64,000 nt of DNA from UBA2336 sp964404445 (GTDB lineage: Bacteria > Bacteroidota > Bacteroidia > Cytophagales > Cyclobacteriaceae), in NCBI GenBank assembly GCA_964404445.1, contig CAYOJW010000004.1:248001-312000 (forward strand). Reading direction: 5' to 3'. The notes below the pieces were generated by a model. The model did not search any database. It had not been told where the DNA came from and was given only the letters and a program-made list of their open reading frames with translations. This document shows positions 35,164 to 42,750 of the stretch, piece by piece; the first letter of the stretch is position 1, and each line of letters starts with the position of its first letter. Position numbers and translations under genes: made by a program.

Positions 35164-35907
35164 TTAAACCACTTTCTTCCGTATCACCTTGGCATACGTG
35201 CGGCTAACCGGGAAACTCTTACCAGTATTCATTTTTACAATCATACCGCCATTAAAATGCTTTTCGATTTCTTTCAGGTAGTTGATGTTGATGATGGTGC
35301 TGCGGTGTACGCGAATAAACGTTTCGGGGTTCAGGATTTCTTCGAGCTTACCAATGCCCGATGAACTTACAAACTGGTCGGCTTTGGTTGTTAAAATGGT
35401 GTAATCGCCCGAGGCTTCTAAAAACATAATTTCATCTACCGGCAGGTTCAATAACTTCTCCGATTTCTGAACAAAAATGTGCGAATCGTACGAAGTTTTG
35501 TTTTCGGTTTTAATGCTGCGCAGCAATTCGCCAACATTGTTCTGCTCTAATTTCATGCGGCCTACTGCCCGCTCAATGGCTTGTTTGAAACGCTCCTGGT
35601 CGATGGGCTTCAATAAATAATCGATCGCATTTTTTTCAAAAGCCCTGATGGCATACTGGTCGTAGGCCGTTGTGAAGATTACAAACGGGTCGTGCTCAAT
35701 TTCATCGAGTACATCAAAGCCTGTCATACCCGGCATTTGAACGTCTAAGAAAATTAAATCCGGTTTAAGCTTGTCGATCATTTCAACAGCGTCTTTCCCT
35801 TTTTCGGCTTCGCCAACAATGGTCAGCTCGGGCGTATTGTCGATATATTCTTTTAAAAGTTGGCGGGCTAATTGTTCATCATCCACCAGTATGCACGTAA
35901 TATTCAT
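35164..35907 (-). CDS. LytTR-family response regulator
   Basis: A 247-residue regulator. The receiver domain has the phosphoryl Asp55 in LIFLDVQMPG, the acidic pair DDE near residue 9-11 and the conserved Lys in LLKPIDQERF. The C-terminal LytTR domain (about 145-245) contains FIRVHRSTIININYLKEIE and SFPVSRTYAKVIRK for DNA binding. The kinase gene lies upstream with 29 bp between, so the pair forms a LytS/LytR-like system. Targets are not evident; the DUF885 gene is 10 bp downstream. Confidence 0.95.
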   Translation of the reverse strand: MNITCILVDDEQLARQLLKEYIDNTPELTIVGEAEKGKDAVEMIDKLKPDLIFLDVQMPGMTGFDVLDEIEHDPFVIFTTAYDQYAIRAFEKNAIDYLLKPIDQERFKQAIERAVGRMKLEQNNVGELLRSIKTENKTSYDSHIFVQKSEKLLNLPVDEIMFLEASGDYTILTTKADQFVSSSGIGKLEEILNPETFIRVHRSTIININYLKEIEKHFNGGMIVKMNTGKSFPVSRTYAKVIRKKVV

Positions 35908-35936
35908 GGTTGGGTAGTTTAATTGTCTGAATAAAT

Positions 35937-37055
35937 TTATACTGCTTTGCTTTTCAATTCACTTGTTTGTTCTATTAACCTGTTCTCGTCCGTTACCGGG
36001 ATAAAAAAGCTGACCGAATAACCCCAGTTGCTGGAGTGGATGCGCAAACCCGAACCCGGCCCGAATGTGCTGCGCAAACGTTCATCGGTATTACGAACGC
36101 CCACACCGCTTGAGTTTCCGTCCATCACTTTTTTTGCATTAACACCCAGACCATCATCTTTCACTTCAAAAAAAATCATCTGGTTAATGCGCTTTACCGT
36201 TACCACAATAGTACCGCCATCGTCTTTAGGAGCAATGCCATACTTCACGGCATTTTCAACCAACGGCTGTAAAATCATCGGGGGAATAACAATTCCCAAA
36301 CAGGTGTAATCAACCTGCTTGACAAATTTAAGCCGTTGCCCGAAACGCACCTGCTGGATGCGAATGTAGTTGTCGATAAAATCAAGTTCGTGTGCCAGCT
36401 TTACAGGTTTGTCGCCATGCGAATCAAGCGCGTACCGGAAAATGTCTGATAATTGTGTGATTACTTTACGCGCTTCTTCCTTGCTTGATCCTACCAACGT
36501 ATTAATAGAGTTGAGCGTATTGAACAAAAAATGCGGATTGATTTGCGACTTCAATAACGAAAGTTGCATCTCTCTGTTTTTCAACGCCAGTTCGCCCTTT
36601 TCGTATTCGCGTTTTTGCATACGCTCGAAGTACCGGATGATATAATACACCGCCACGGTTACCACATACTGATCGTGAAAGTGCAATCCTTCCCATTTTA
36701 ATAATCCCAAAATGTGTTCCTGCCAGTTATAAAAATGAACGTACCCTTCTACATAATCTTCTAAGTAATATGAAAACGATCCCATGATCAGAAAGAACAC
36801 TACCACGCCAATCAGATGCCCGACTACCTGTACCACTAACCTGAACTGAAACAAAAAGTGTGAGTAGAACAAAATCAAAATCATCAACACGCACAGCGCT
36901 TCGTACAGGTAAAGGCCGTTCCAGAAAACGTAGCTGGAGGGCAGGTCGAGCTTCCATTTAAGCACCGCCCCTACGGTATAGTTGATCAGATACCACAGGC
37001 ACAGCAACAGGTAGGCTCGTTTCCAGATACGCGGTATTTGATCAAAAATATTCAC
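35937..37055 (-). CDS. Sensor histidine kinase of the LytS/YehU type
   Basis: A 372-residue protein with four transmembrane helices in the first 140 residues, a short coiled coil (145-168), and a His_kinase domain with His175 in SQINPHFLFNTLNSIN. The ATPase part has PPMILQPLVENAVKYGI (N box), DDGLGV and the G box STFGPGSGLRI. It would sense an envelope signal and phosphorylate the LytTR regulator next to it. It is divergent from the CarboxypepD_reg protein gene; TAACTTTA above the start is a weak -7 box. Confidence 0.93.
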   Translation of the reverse strand: MNIFDQIPRIWKRAYLLLCLWYLINYTVGAVLKWKLDLPSSYVFWNGLYLYEALCVLMILILFYSHFLFQFRLVVQVVGHLIGVVVFFLIMGSFSYYLEDYVEGYVHFYNWQEHILGLLKWEGLHFHDQYVVTVAVYYIIRYFERMQKREYEKGELALKNREMQLSLLKSQINPHFLFNTLNSINTLVGSSKEEARKVITQLSDIFRYALDSHGDKPVKLAHELDFIDNYIRIQQVRFGQRLKFVKQVDYTCLGIVIPPMILQPLVENAVKYGIAPKDDGGTIVVTVKRINQMIFFEVKDDGLGVNAKKVMDGNSSGVGVRNTDERLRSTFGPGSGLRIHSSNWGYSVSFFIPVTDENRLIEQTSELKSKAV

Positions 37056-37194
37056 GATGCAATATGATCGTTAAAGTTACACAGAAGAATGCAAACACGT
37101 TAATTGCTGCTTTCGCACGCTAAAAAACCTAAAATGCAGATATTCTTACACAGAGTTTGAAAGAAGCGGCTGATTCCACATCTTTCGTACACGC

Positions 37195-38409
37195 ATGAAA
37201 CTACTGTACGGCATTCTATTTTTTTGGCTGGCGACCGGTACGCTGCTGGCGCAGGGGGTTACCCTTTCCGGCAAGGTAATGGATGCCGACACCCGGGAAG
37301 TGCTCCCGTTTTCTTCTATCTGGATAAAGGGAAAAACCATTGGCACCATCAGCAATGCGCAAGGCGAGTTTGATTTCCATATCCCCGATGAATTTAAAAA
37401 CGAAATTCTTGTGGTGAGTATGCTGGCGTACAGCAACTACGAAGCCCCGATCAATACATTGCTCCAGGCCGGGGCGATTGAAATACCACTCAGGCGTAAT
37501 TCAATTTTATTGGATGAAGTGCTTATACGCGATTCGCTTACCGGGGGCGATATTTTACAAAATGCCCTCAGCCGCATTGAAGAAAATTACCCGATGCAGC
37601 CCTTTCTGCTCGATGGTTTTTACCGCGACATTAAAAAAGTTGGCGGAACTTACATATCGTTGTTAGAGGCTGCCGTAGAAATTTACGATGAAAGTTATAA
37701 AAGGCCGCGCAATAAGTTTAAACTCCGCGAGGGTGTACGGTTGCTGGAAGTACGCAACAGCGTGGGGTACGAAAACCGGTTTACTTCATTTTTTGATCAG
37801 GATAACCTGTTAGAAGACCTGCTATTGCACAACACCATTCGTTACCGGCAAATTGAAGAACGTGACGAAATGTATGCCGTTATGAAACGTGAACGCGATT
37901 CGTATTATAACGGCAATGAAATTTTTGTGATCAGCTACGAAGGCGATTACTACCTGAAAATGTTTATCGACAAGCACGATTACGCCATCATTCACCTTGA
38001 ATTTGAAATGAAAGGCTCGGATGATATATCCGGGAAAATAAAAAAAATGGCGCGCAGGTTTACCGGCCTCAAAAAAACGATCGACTTTAAACGCATCGAT
38101 ACAAAAATGTACCTCAACTACATCAGCGTAACCTCGCACATCGATTGGTACGACCCCAAAACCGGTGAAGTAAAGTTTAACACCGAGCTGTTTCAGCAAC
38201 TCCTCATCAACCAGGTATTCCCCAACACCGATGAGCGCATCAGCTCGACCGAGCGTATGCACAATTACGGATTGCAGCACCAACGCCTGCCGTACAACAA
38301 AGCGTTCTGGAGTAAGTACAATGTGATTAAAGACACACCGCTCGACCAAAAGATTTTACAAGACCTTGAAAAATCAGGGCCTTTGGATAAACAGTTCGAG
38401 AAGAATTAA
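37195..38409 (+). CDS. Exported CarboxypepD_reg-like domain protein
   Basis: A 404-residue protein with a signal peptide (MKLLYGILFFWLATGTLLAQ). Residues 22-110 are a CarboxypepD_reg-like beta-sandwich (GKVMDADTREVLPFSSIWIKG, then SNAQGEFDFHIPD). The linker LDEVLIRDS occupies the place where SusC-type proteins carry EVVVTGYG. The remaining 290 residues, with IEENYPMQPFLLDGFYRD and IHLEFEMKGSD, resemble the soluble part of DUF5686-related proteins without a barrel. Role unknown, probably periplasmic or outer membrane associated. Followed by a row of three hairpins. Confidence 0.75.
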   Translation: MKLLYGILFFWLATGTLLAQGVTLSGKVMDADTREVLPFSSIWIKGKTIGTISNAQGEFDFHIPDEFKNEILVVSMLAYSNYEAPINTLLQAGAIEIPLRRNSILLDEVLIRDSLTGGDILQNALSRIEENYPMQPFLLDGFYRDIKKVGGTYISLLEAAVEIYDESYKRPRNKFKLREGVRLLEVRNSVGYENRFTSFFDQDNLLEDLLLHNTIRYRQIEERDEMYAVMKRERDSYYNGNEIFVISYEGDYYLKMFIDKHDYAIIHLEFEMKGSDDISGKIKKMARRFTGLKKTIDFKRIDTKMYLNYISVTSHIDWYDPKTGEVKFNTELFQQLLINQVFPNTDERISSTERMHNYGLQHQRLPYNKAFWSKYNVIKDTPLDQKILQDLEKSGPLDKQFEKN

Positions 38410-38417
38410 ACGGAGTG

Positions 38418-38488
38418 CGACCCCTCTGGGGTCGTATGTTTGTAGCATAAATTTTTATGCTACAAACCTCAGGACTCCAGAGGAGTCC
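38418..38488. repeat. Three adjacent perfect hairpins (dispersed palindromic element)
   Basis: CGACCCC/GGGGTCG at 38418-38434 (loop TCT), a 14-bp stem GTTTGTAGCATAAA/TTTATGCTACAAAC at 38438-38467 (loop TT) and GGACTCC/GGAGTCC at 38472-38488 (loop AGA). The outer two are variants of one word and flank the central hairpin, a REP-like cluster. The remainder of the intergenic stretch to 38686 contains a GC-rich word (38505-38519) repeated after the serpin gene. Confidence 0.65.
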
Positions 38489-38686
38489 AACCCTTGTCGC
38501 AACGCGGGGTCGCTGCGCAATACCATTTGGCTTGTGCGTTTTTTGCCCCGCAAAAAAAATCTATCGAAAGTTTCCATGATAAAGCGAGGTATGCGTAGCA
38601 AGCCCTCGACAGAATAAATTAAAAAATTAAAGATTCTTTTATGGAATTACAGGTTGGGCTACATCATATGCTTAAAATCTATCTCT

Positions 38687-39919
38687 ATGAGGAAATTATT
38701 GACCCTCATCATCCTGTTAAGCCTAATAAACCCGCTGAGGTGCTATTCCCAATCAACTCTTATTGAAGCTAATAATGAATTTAGTCTGAAAATTTTCAAG
38801 GCTATTAAATCAGATTCTTCTAATTTATTTATCTCACCTTTTAGTCTGCACATGGCATTAGCCGTGGTGAATGAAGGCGCCCGCGAATCAACTCGCGATG
38901 AACTTAACCAATTGCTAAGCATACGAACCGAGGATAACAACGCAGAACATTATCAAAATCTAATAGAAAGAACTATTAACCTGAACGATCCTGACTTTAC
39001 AGACTGCCAGAAATGGGGGGTTGATCCTCAAAGCTCAAAAGAATCAAATTTACTTTATGTGGCCAACTCTGCATGGCTAAACAAAAAATACAAGTTGTTA
39101 GAATCCTACAAACAAAATATTGATAAGTATTACAAAGCTCAGCTTTTTGAATTTAGCGATGAAAATCTTACTGAAACCAATCAAAAAATGAATGAATGGA
39201 TCAGCGATCAAACACATAAAAAAATTTCTGACGCTGGAAAGTTAAAACCTGAAACAGTAATGCGTATTGTAAATGCCATTTATTTCAACAGTGTTTGGGA
39301 AACACCATTTGATCCTGATAAAACAGAAAAAAAGACTTTCTTCAAAATCAACAAAGAGAAAGTAAAGTTAGACCTTATGAAGAATCAATCGCATTTTAGG
39401 TATTATGAAGACAAGACCATGCAGGCGTTGTTCCTACCCTATTTATGCGAACAATTTACCATGCTGGTTTTATTACCGCAAGAAAGATATGGGATTAAGA
39501 GCATTGAAGATAATTTATCCGTTCAGGTTCTCAACAACGTTAGAGAGTCGGCTTTCAGGCACGAGGTGATTGTATCATTTCCCAAGTTCAGAGTTGAAAC
39601 GGAACTTTCGCCAGTCAATACCATCAAGCGTATGGGGGGTGTCAATATGTTTTCAGATAACGCAGACTTTTCCGGTATTTCGGCAAGACCTGTTAAAATC
39701 AGCGACATTATTCATAAAACAACCATTGAAGTGAGTGAAAAGAACACTGAGGCTGCTGCGGTTTCCATAGTTGAAGTTGTGGTAACAGGCTACGGAGGCG
39801 GGAATGCTGCCCCACCTCCGCCACCCAAAATTTTCAATGCTAACCACCCCTTTCTGTTCTTTATTCTGGATAACAGAACGAACGCAATACTCTTTATCGG
39901 AAGGTATGTTACAGATTAA
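38687..39919 (+). CDS. Secreted serpin protease inhibitor
   Basis: A 410-residue serpin with a signal peptide (MRKLLTLIILLSLINPLRCYSQ), started at the ATG at 38687; an in-frame ATG at 38654 would spoil the signal. Family marks are NLFISPFSLHMALAVVNEGA, VNAIYFNSVWETPF and HPFLFFILDNRTNAILFIGR. The hinge EKNTEAAAVS (351-360) matches the P17-P8 consensus of inhibitory serpins, so it should trap a protease as a covalent complex. Counting on, P1-P1' is Thr367-Gly368, inside EVVVTGYG (363-370). A Pro run (376-380) lengthens the loop after the bait. Three Cys residues are scattered. The gene lies alone between repeats and has lower GC than its neighbours. Confidence 0.93.
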   Translation: MRKLLTLIILLSLINPLRCYSQSTLIEANNEFSLKIFKAIKSDSSNLFISPFSLHMALAVVNEGARESTRDELNQLLSIRTEDNNAEHYQNLIERTINLNDPDFTDCQKWGVDPQSSKESNLLYVANSAWLNKKYKLLESYKQNIDKYYKAQLFEFSDENLTETNQKMNEWISDQTHKKISDAGKLKPETVMRIVNAIYFNSVWETPFDPDKTEKKTFFKINKEKVKLDLMKNQSHFRYYEDKTMQALFLPYLCEQFTMLVLLPQERYGIKSIEDNLSVQVLNNVRESAFRHEVIVSFPKFRVETELSPVNTIKRMGGVNMFSDNADFSGISARPVKISDIIHKTTIEVSEKNTEAAAVSIVEVVVTGYGGGNAAPPPPPKIFNANHPFLFFILDNRTNAILFIGRYVTD

Positions 39920-39997
39920 CCCAACATGGTGCCAGTGGGGGATTTTTGTCTTCGTGGGGACTGCATAGCGACCCCACGCTAATAAAGTGTTGCAGCA

Positions 39998-40019
39998 CGG
40001 GGTCGCTGCGCAGACCCCG
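39998..40019. repeat. Hairpin CGGGGTC/GACCCCG, copy of a word upstream of the serpin
   Basis: 7-bp stem at 39998-40004 and 40013-40019 with loop GCTGCGCA. The 15-bp word CGGGGTCGCTGCGCA (39998-40012) is identical to 38505-38519, so direct copies flank the serpin gene. It may also end transcription of the convergent serpin and aminotransferase genes. Confidence 0.55.
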
Positions 40020-40032
40020 CTTGAACTTAGTC

Positions 40033-41232
40033 CTACTTCAACACCGCCAGCGCTTCCTTAATACGCCTGAGCGCCTCCACGAGGTCTTTTTCGGCAGCGG
40101 CATACGAAAGCCGCACGCAGTTCTCATCACCAAAGGCATCGCCCGCTACCAACGATACGTGCGCTTTTTCTAACAGGTACAAACAGAGATCATCGCTGTT
40201 GCGGATGGTTTTTGTTCCATCGGATTTACCGAAGTACGAACTCACATCTGGGAAAAAGTAAAACGCACCCTGCGGATAGTTGGCCTTAACACCCGGTATT
40301 TCTTTCAATAAATTATACACAACATCCCTGCGCTGGCGGTACTCTTTTACCATTGCTTCGGTAGGCTTTAAGTCACCGGTAATGGCCGCCAGTGCGCCAC
40401 GTTGTGATATAGAACAGTTAGCCGATGTAATTTGTCCCTGTACTTTATTGCATCCATCGGCAATCCATTTGGGTGCGGCAATGTAGCCCACGCGCCAGCC
40501 CGTCATGGCAAAGCCTTTGGCAAAACCGTTTACGGTAATGGTACGCTCAAACATACCGGGCAGTGAAGCCATGCTTGTTTGCTCACCGGTATAATTAATA
40601 TGCTCGTAAATTTCATCGGCAATTACCAACAGGTTTTCGTGTTTCAACACCACATTGGCAATGGCCTCCAGTTCGGCACGCGAAAAAACAGAGCCGGTTG
40701 GGTTACACGGTGACGAAAAAATAATAGCACGGGTTTTAGGCGTGATGGCCGCTTCAACCTGTTGTGCGGTTACTTTAAAATCGTTTTCGAGCGATCCTTT
40801 TACGATAACCGGAGTGGCTTCGGCCAAACGCACCAGCGCATCGTAACTCACCCAGAAAGGCGAAAACACAATTACCTCATCGCCTTTATTGAGCAACGCC
40901 AGCATGGCATTGGCAATCGACTGCTTTGCCCCGTTCGATACAACAATGTTTTCGGCTTTATACGGAACATTGTTTTGTGTTTGATATTTCGTAGCGATGG
41001 CTTCGCGCAAATCCTGATAGCCCGCTACGGGAGGGTATGCAAAGTATCGGCCATCATCAATCGCCTTTTTTGCGGCATCGCATATATGCTGCGGTGTTTT
41101 AAAATCAGGCTCACCCAGGCTCAGGCTGATCACATCAATGCCACGGTTTTTAAACTCGCGGGCTTTGGCCGCCATAGCTAATGTGGCAGACTCCTGAATG
41201 GCTTCGATACGGGCAGAAAGTGTTTGGTTCAT
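40033..41232 (-). CDS. Pyridoxal-phosphate aminotransferase, aspartate aminotransferase type
   Basis: A 399-residue class I aminotransferase. ISLSLGEPDF, VVSNGAKQSI, SPCNPTGSVF, VNGFAKGFAMTGWRVGYI (PLP lysine) and NCVRLSYA (substrate-carboxylate Arg) are conserved. It most likely exchanges aspartate and oxaloacetate with glutamate and 2-oxoglutarate; members of this branch can also act on aromatic or prephenate substrates. It follows the VapC gene by 5 bp on the same strand, which suggests cotranscription with recR and the toxin-antitoxin pair. Confidence 0.92.
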   Translation of the reverse strand: MNQTLSARIEAIQESATLAMAAKAREFKNRGIDVISLSLGEPDFKTPQHICDAAKKAIDDGRYFAYPPVAGYQDLREAIATKYQTQNNVPYKAENIVVSNGAKQSIANAMLALLNKGDEVIVFSPFWVSYDALVRLAEATPVIVKGSLENDFKVTAQQVEAAITPKTRAIIFSSPCNPTGSVFSRAELEAIANVVLKHENLLVIADEIYEHINYTGEQTSMASLPGMFERTITVNGFAKGFAMTGWRVGYIAAPKWIADGCNKVQGQITSANCSISQRGALAAITGDLKPTEAMVKEYRQRRDVVYNLLKEIPGVKANYPQGAFYFFPDVSSYFGKSDGTKTIRNSDDLCLYLLEKAHVSLVAGDAFGDENCVRLSYAAAEKDLVEALRRIKEALAVLK

Positions 41233-41237
41233 GGTAT

Positions 41238-41606
41238 TTATTCAAAAATGATAACATTATCGGCATCGGCCGATTTAAAGTCAATATCGGATGTAATTAA
41301 AGGGACATCTAAAAATTGCGCTGTGGCTAATATTATACTATCAGGCAATTTAAGTTTACTGGCTTTGCGAATACTAATGACACGGGATTTGATCTCTTCA
41401 TTGACATCAATAACAACACACTCTTTTATAAACCTGTTAATGACGGTATGCTGATCTTTCGTAATTCCCCTAAACCCTAACAGTTCGAGTTGGTTAATAA
41501 ACGACAGGTACAATTTTTTTTTGTACAACAGATCGGCCAACACGTGGTCGCCATTTAACAGATACAAGACAATGTTTGTATCCAGCAATACGCTATTCCC
41601 ACTCAT
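41238..41606 (-). CDS. VapC-type PIN-domain toxin
   Basis: A 122-residue PIN ribonuclease. Acidic residues are seen in VLLDTNIVLYLLNGD, near FIKECVVID, LPDSIILATA and ITSDIDFKSAD, the usual four-carboxylate Mg2+ site. The start region overlaps the antitoxin by 14 bp. It lies directly upstream of the aminotransferase gene, with 5 bp between. Confidence 0.9.
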   Translation of the reverse strand: MSGNSVLLDTNIVLYLLNGDHVLADLLYKKKLYLSFINQLELLGFRGITKDQHTVINRFIKECVVIDVNEEIKSRVISIRKASKLKLPDSIILATAQFLDVPLITSDIDFKSADADNVIIFE

Positions 41607-41757
41607 CCCGTAACTGTTTTTGGATAATCAGCGGGTCTTGCGTAAGCTTAATAATGCCGCAATATTTTCGTGTATCAACACCCTTTGAAGCAACTGCTTT
41701 GTTGAACTTCTTAACGATGTTTTTTTTGCCTGATTTTTTTTGGATTACAGTCGCCAT
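41593..41757 (-). CDS. Small antitoxin of the VapC at 41238
   Basis: A 54-residue protein (MATVIQKKSGKKNIVKKFNKAV...QKQLRDEWE) with a basic N terminus and a charged C terminus; the ending IIQKQLRDEWE is common among small antitoxins paired with PIN proteins in Bacteroidota. The start is set at the ATG at 41757; a frame open to 41793 would run into the recR coding end. No clear DNA-binding fold is visible. Starts 28 bp after recR. Confidence 0.72.
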   Translation of the reverse strand: MATVIQKKSGKKNIVKKFNKAVASKGVDTRKYCGIIKLTQDPLIIQKQLRDEWE

Positions 41758-41785
41758 AACAGGTATAAAATTACCACTTAAAATA

Positions 41786-42394
41786 CTACCCAAACAATGT
41801 TCGCCCCAAAATACTTCGGCCTAATGTAATTTCATCGGCATACTCCAGGTCGCCTCCTACGGGTACCCCGCGCGCAATCACACTTATTTTTACCGACAGG
41901 TCTTTAATACGTTTGTGGATATAAAAAGCTGTTGTATCGCCTTCTAACGTTGGACTTAACGCGAGAATGAGTTCTTTAATTTCGGTTTGCCCGTGATTTA
42001 ACCGGTTTACCAACGACTCGATTTTTAAATCGGCCGGGCCAATACCATTAATGGGCGAAATAACCCCGCCCAGCACATGATACACTCCGTTATACTGCGA
42101 TGTGTTTTCAATGGCCATCACATCGTTGGCATCTTCTACAACACACAATAAACTTTTATCGCGCCTGTGGCTGGTGCAAAGGGTACAGGTATCGGTATCG
42201 CTAATGTTATGGCAAACCGTGCAAAAGCGAATACCTTCGCGCAGCTTGTTCAGCGCATCGGTAAGGGCAACTGTTTTATCCAATTTCTCTTTAATGAGGT
42301 GCAATACCAACCGCAAGGCTGTTTTTTTTCCGATACCCGGAAGTTTTGAAACCTGGGTTACAGCTTCTTCAATAAGTTTGGAAGGATACTCCAA
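41786..42394 (-). CDS. recR: Recombination mediator protein RecR
   Basis: A 202-residue DNA repair protein that helps RecA load on gapped DNA. It has the helix-hairpin-helix LPGIGKKTALRLVLHLI, the four-cysteine zinc site CTVCHNISDTDTCTLC, and a Toprim domain (LCVVEDANDVMAIE, LALSPTLEGDTTAFYI). Length is standard. It follows clpS on the same strand by 15 bp. Confidence 0.97.
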   Translation of the reverse strand: MEYPSKLIEEAVTQVSKLPGIGKKTALRLVLHLIKEKLDKTVALTDALNKLREGIRFCTVCHNISDTDTCTLCTSHRRDKSLLCVVEDANDVMAIENTSQYNGVYHVLGGVISPINGIGPADLKIESLVNRLNHGQTEIKELILALSPTLEGDTTAFYIHKRIKDLSVKISVIARGVPVGGDLEYADEITLGRSILGRTLFG

Positions 42395-42409
42395 CGAACT
42401 AACATTAAA

Positions 42410-42670
42410 TTATGAAACAATGCGGGCATCAATGCCTGCTTCGCAGATGGCGTCACGCATGGGCTTTAAAAACTCAACGTTGCCGTTTTTAACCGTACAC
42501 TTGCCTTTATAATGAATGAGCATCGTGCATTGCTCGGCCTGCTCTTGTGTATGCTTGCAAACTTTCTGTAAGGTGTCGGTTACGTGATCGAATGTGTTTA
42601 CATCATCATTGAACACCACAAGGTTCATCAGGTCGGTTCGTTTTTCAGTCTGAGAATCAATACGCATCAC
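42410..42670 (-). CDS. clpS: ATP-dependent Clp protease adaptor ClpS
   Basis: An 86-residue adaptor that delivers N-degron substrates to ClpAP/ClpCP. The binding pocket motif LVVFNDDVNTFDHV and the later AEQCTMLIHYKGKCTVKNG are conserved. First gene of a probable operon with recR, the VapBC pair and the aminotransferase. A perfect TAATTTTG -7 box precedes it. Confidence 0.92.
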   Translation of the reverse strand: MMRIDSQTEKRTDLMNLVVFNDDVNTFDHVTDTLQKVCKHTQEQAEQCTMLIHYKGKCTVKNGNVEFLKPMRDAICEAGIDARIVS

Positions 42671-42683
42671 ACATTGTTTTATG

Positions 42684-42691
42684 CAAAATTA
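42684..42691 (-). promoter_or_regulatory. -7 box TAATTTTG of clpS
   Basis: Perfect match to TAnnTTTG on the minus strand, 14 bp above the clpS ATG; the transcript would have a leader of only about ten bases. Confidence 0.55.
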
Positions 42692-42750
42692 ACGAAAATC
42701 GATGTATTTAAACTATACTTGAACCCTAAAGGAATTTGATTATCCTGCCT

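Noticed and set aside
37822..38349. 175-codon minus-strand frame
   Set aside because: Complete shadow of the CarboxypepD_reg protein gene.
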